From: Rhynchopus euleeides
Lineage: Eukaryota > Euglenozoa > Diplonemea > Diplonemida > Diplonemidae
DNA length: 64,000 nucleotides
NCBI GenBank assembly: GCA_963210315.1
Contig: OY723282.1
Span: 1,922,001-1,986,000 of the forward strand
Direction of reading: 5' to 3'
In this document: piece by piece, positions 63,729 to 64,000 of the stretch
Numbering within the stretch: position 1 is the stretch's first letter
Layout of the letters: the number at the start of each line of letters is the position of its first letter
The notes under the pieces: model-generated
Seen by the model: the letters and a program-made list of their open reading frames with translations, nothing else
Database searches by the model: none
What the model was told of the DNA's origin: nothing
Made by a program: the position numbers and the translations under genes

Positions 63729-64000
63729 TCAGTCTTTTTGATCGAACTTTTTTTCCCGTCGATGCAATTTGACTCGTTCTTTCCAATAACGTCATCCTCG
63801 GCTGACTTTTTGGGGAGCCCCGGCTCGCGAAAATTTTTGCTTTCGAAAATCTGCCATTTTTTCACCCTCAAATTCACTGTTTGTTGACCGTGCAAAAAAA
63901 GAGTCATTTTTTTCGGGGACAAAAAATGGCCATCGTGGAATCTTTCAGTCAAACGCGTTCATTTACGGCCAGGGTCGGGCAAAAAAACGAAAATTGAAGC
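63729..64000. other. Right edge of window
   Basis: No gene or repeat copy recognised. Confidence 0.4.

Overview
The window looks like nuclear DNA from a single-celled eukaryote, probably a flagellated alga or a related protist. The evidence is spliceosomal introns with GTATG-type donors and C-rich tracts before the acceptor, a probable axonemal protein, a secretory-pathway glycosyltransferase and prolyl hydroxylase, and a six-pass class III nucleotidyl cyclase. An alveolate alga such as a chromerid would fit, but nothing here fixes the species. Host genes are few (about eight credible ones in 64 kb). Much of the rest is transposable elements, many still showing target-site duplications (TSDs).

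Layout. 1-5.0 kb: a five-exon Golgi-type mannosyltransferase-like gene. 5.2-16.6 kb: repeats, namely a long-inverted-repeat TA element, two hAT-like elements (10.2-10.8 and 11.0-13.8 kb), a second long-inverted-repeat TA element and small GGGGG-ended MITEs. 16.8-20.0 kb: an axonemal-type repeat protein and a membrane prolyl 4-hydroxylase. 21.4-22.2 kb: an 830-bp element with a perfect 8-bp TSD. 23.6-27.0 kb: a two-gene DNA transposon with CACGGTG ends and a RAG1/Transib-like DDE protein; a second copy lies at 38.1-41.0 kb. 28.3-30.9 kb: a two-exon gene joining PDZ-like repeats, an RRM-like fold with a zinc ribbon, and a J domain. 32-50 kb: three tandem units, each carrying a four-pass membrane protein gene and a conserved non-annotated coding-like block, each unit hit by different transposons. 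50.8-52.9 kb: an adenylyl cyclase whose last codons are replaced by a 7.9-kb composite insertion (52877-60802) bounded by a 9-bp TSD. 60.8-64 kb: the old downstream flank of the cyclase, a piggyBac-like end, and a second copy of the 830-bp element with another hAT-like element nested in it.

How it fits together. The host genes are mainly secretory or membrane and signalling genes with no operon-like link. The exception is that the cyclase and the three membrane protein genes share similar 5-prime leader sequence. Paralogous empty sites, nested insertions and restored reading frames allow several insertions to be ordered in time. Two patterns recur across unrelated transposons: each family carries its own palindromic word repeated near its ends, and a ~240-bp module with two GC-hairpins sits inside many of them.
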